Assembly: GCA_023410575.1 (NCBI GenBank)
Contig: JAEYPP010000018.1
Span: 1-64,000 of the forward strand
Length of the DNA stretch: 64,000 nt
Direction of reading: 5' to 3'
From: Bacillota bacterium
GTDB taxonomy: Bacteria; Bacillota; Clostridia; Lachnospirales; Lachnospiraceae
Part shown: piece by piece, positions 63,153 to 64,000 of the stretch
How positions within the stretch are numbered: the stretch's first letter is position 1
Layout of the letters: each line of letters begins with the position of its first letter
Notes under the pieces: model-generated
The model's input: the letters and a program-made list of their open reading frames with translations, nothing else
Told to the model about the DNA's origin: nothing
Databases searched by the model: none
Translations under genes and position numbers: made by a program

Positions 63153-64000
63153 CTATCGTAGTTCTCTTCCAGTTAGACTTAAGAAAGTCATATCTAAGTT
63201 CGGAACTACACTTTCCATACTAAGAATTGGCATATGACAGCTGGAGATACAGTCGATAATCGGTGTTAAGTTCTCACAAGTTAATGACAAATCTAGATGA
63301 AGAACGCCTTCTTTCATCGTCACATTTACAACTCCAGGTAATACCTTCAGATTCTTTAATAGTTCCTCTTCCTTACTACTTGTTCTTGTCATAATATTGA
63401 TTGCCTTCATATCCGTAACTAGGGATACCAATTCCTCTTTCGTACCTTGAGCGATTAATTTACCATGATCCATAATCGCAATTCGATCACAGATTTCTTC
63501 CACCTCATTCATATTATGAGAAGTATAAATTACCGTAGCTCCACGTTGTTTTAAAATTCTTATGGAATTTAGAATGTGTTCTCTCGATTGTGCGTCAACG
63601 CCAACAGTTGGCTCATCCATAATAATCAGTTTTGGATTGTGAGCGATTCCACAGGCGATATTTAAACGTCTTTGCATCCCTCCAGACATCTGGCGAGGTT
63701 TCATCTTTTGTTTCTCTTTTAAGCCTACAAACTCCAAAGCTTCCTCCACTGCTTTTTCTAATTTTTCACCTTTTAATCCATAAAGAGAGGCAAAAAATCT
63801 TACATTCTCATATGCATTAAGATGATGATAGATTGCAATTTCCTGTGGTACCATTCCGATCATACTTTTTACTTTACTCTTTTCCTTAACAATATTAAGG
63901 CCTGCGATTTTCACTTTTCCAGAATCAAAACTGTTTAATGTAGAAATTGCACTTAAAGTTGTCGACTTTCCAGCGCCATTAGGACCAAGCAATCCAAAAA
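63153..64000 (-). CDS. ABC transporter ATPase, 5' end beyond the window
   Basis: About 282 residues are present; the frame is open to base 64000, so the N-terminus (before the Walker A motif) is missing. Walker A LGPNGAGKSTT, signature MSGGMQRRLN, Walker B LIIMDEPTVGVD and switch histidine in VIYTSHNMNE are intact, followed by a C-terminal tail of about 75 residues. It drives the two permeases downstream. Paralogue of the ATPase at 55170-55931. Confidence 0.93.
   Translation of the reverse strand, partial: FGLLGPNGAGKSTTLSAISTLNSFDSGKVKIAGLNIVKEKSKVKSMIGMVPQEIAIYHHLNAYENVRFFASLYGLKGEKLEKAVEEALEFVGLKEKQKMKPRQMSGGMQRRLNIACGIAHNPKLIIMDEPTVGVDAQSREHILNSIRILKQRGATVIYTSHNMNEVEEICDRIAIMDHGKLIAQGTKEELVSLVTDMKAINIMTRTSSKEEELLKNLKVLPGVVNVTMKEGVLHLDLSLTCENLTPIIDCISSCHMPILSMESVVPNLDMTFLSLTGRELR

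Overview
The window looks like chromosomal DNA from an anaerobic, low-GC Firmicute of the Lachnospiraceae type, close in style to Lachnoclostridium (Clostridium) phytofermentans. This is an inference from AT-rich DNA, strong GGAGG-type ribosome sites, a Gram-positive type IV pilus locus, a pyruvate formate-lyase with a detached glycyl-radical piece, a UPF0371 protein, a DUF4867 protein and a giant 2-hydroxyacyl-CoA dehydratase activase. I see no rRNA, tRNA, CRISPR array, transposase or prophage. Most genes lie on the minus strand.

Layout. 1-4.1 kb: partial staygreen-like gene, an unknown membrane-anchored protein, a chemoreceptor with an amino-acid-binding dCache motif, and a leaderless cell-wall amidase. 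4.1-8.9 kb: two dynamin-like GTPases divergent from an unknown 226-residue gene. 9-25.7 kb: a complete type IV pilus operon (pilB, pilT, pilC, pilA, pilD, pilM-pilN fusion, pilO, four minor or prepilin-like genes, a 1348-residue secreted protein) behind a recognisable promoter. 25.7-29.6 kb: pyruvate formate-lyase system, with the enzyme split into a core, a small odd middle gene and an autonomous glycyl-radical subunit, plus the activating enzyme. 29.7-37.3 kb: GNAT acetyltransferase, UPF0371 protein, Na/phosphate transporter facing a PhoP/PhoR-like pair, and a LysM protein. 37.5-44.5 kb: dehydratase activase and a hybrid histidine kinase. 44.5-50.5 kb: ung, hisF, hisH, an unknown zinc-ribbon/repeat/membrane protein next to cheV, and a catalytically dead ABC ATPase with a frameshift in an A9 run. 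50.6-64 kb: three ABC-2 export systems (one controlled by a PadR repressor, one by a two-component system), an FMN-riboswitch-controlled riboflavin transporter, azlCD and a DUF4867 protein.

Regulation that can be read directly: an FMN riboswitch followed by an intrinsic terminator; an 18-bp PadR-type operator repeated upstream of padR (exactly filling the spacer of a consensus TTGACA-N17-TATAAT promoter) and upstream of its ABC operon; T-less hairpins bracketing pilD inside the pilus operon; many intrinsic terminators.

The strongest candidates for something under-described are (1) the three-gene split pyruvate formate-lyase with a degenerate middle paralogue, (2) a family of 90-180 bp intergenic palindromes whose two arms co-vary between copies (4014-4106, 34344-34520, 36769-36875, plus a solo arm at 195-251), (3) the pseudo-ATPase with an A9 frameshift, and (4) the dynamin pair with an unknown divergent partner.
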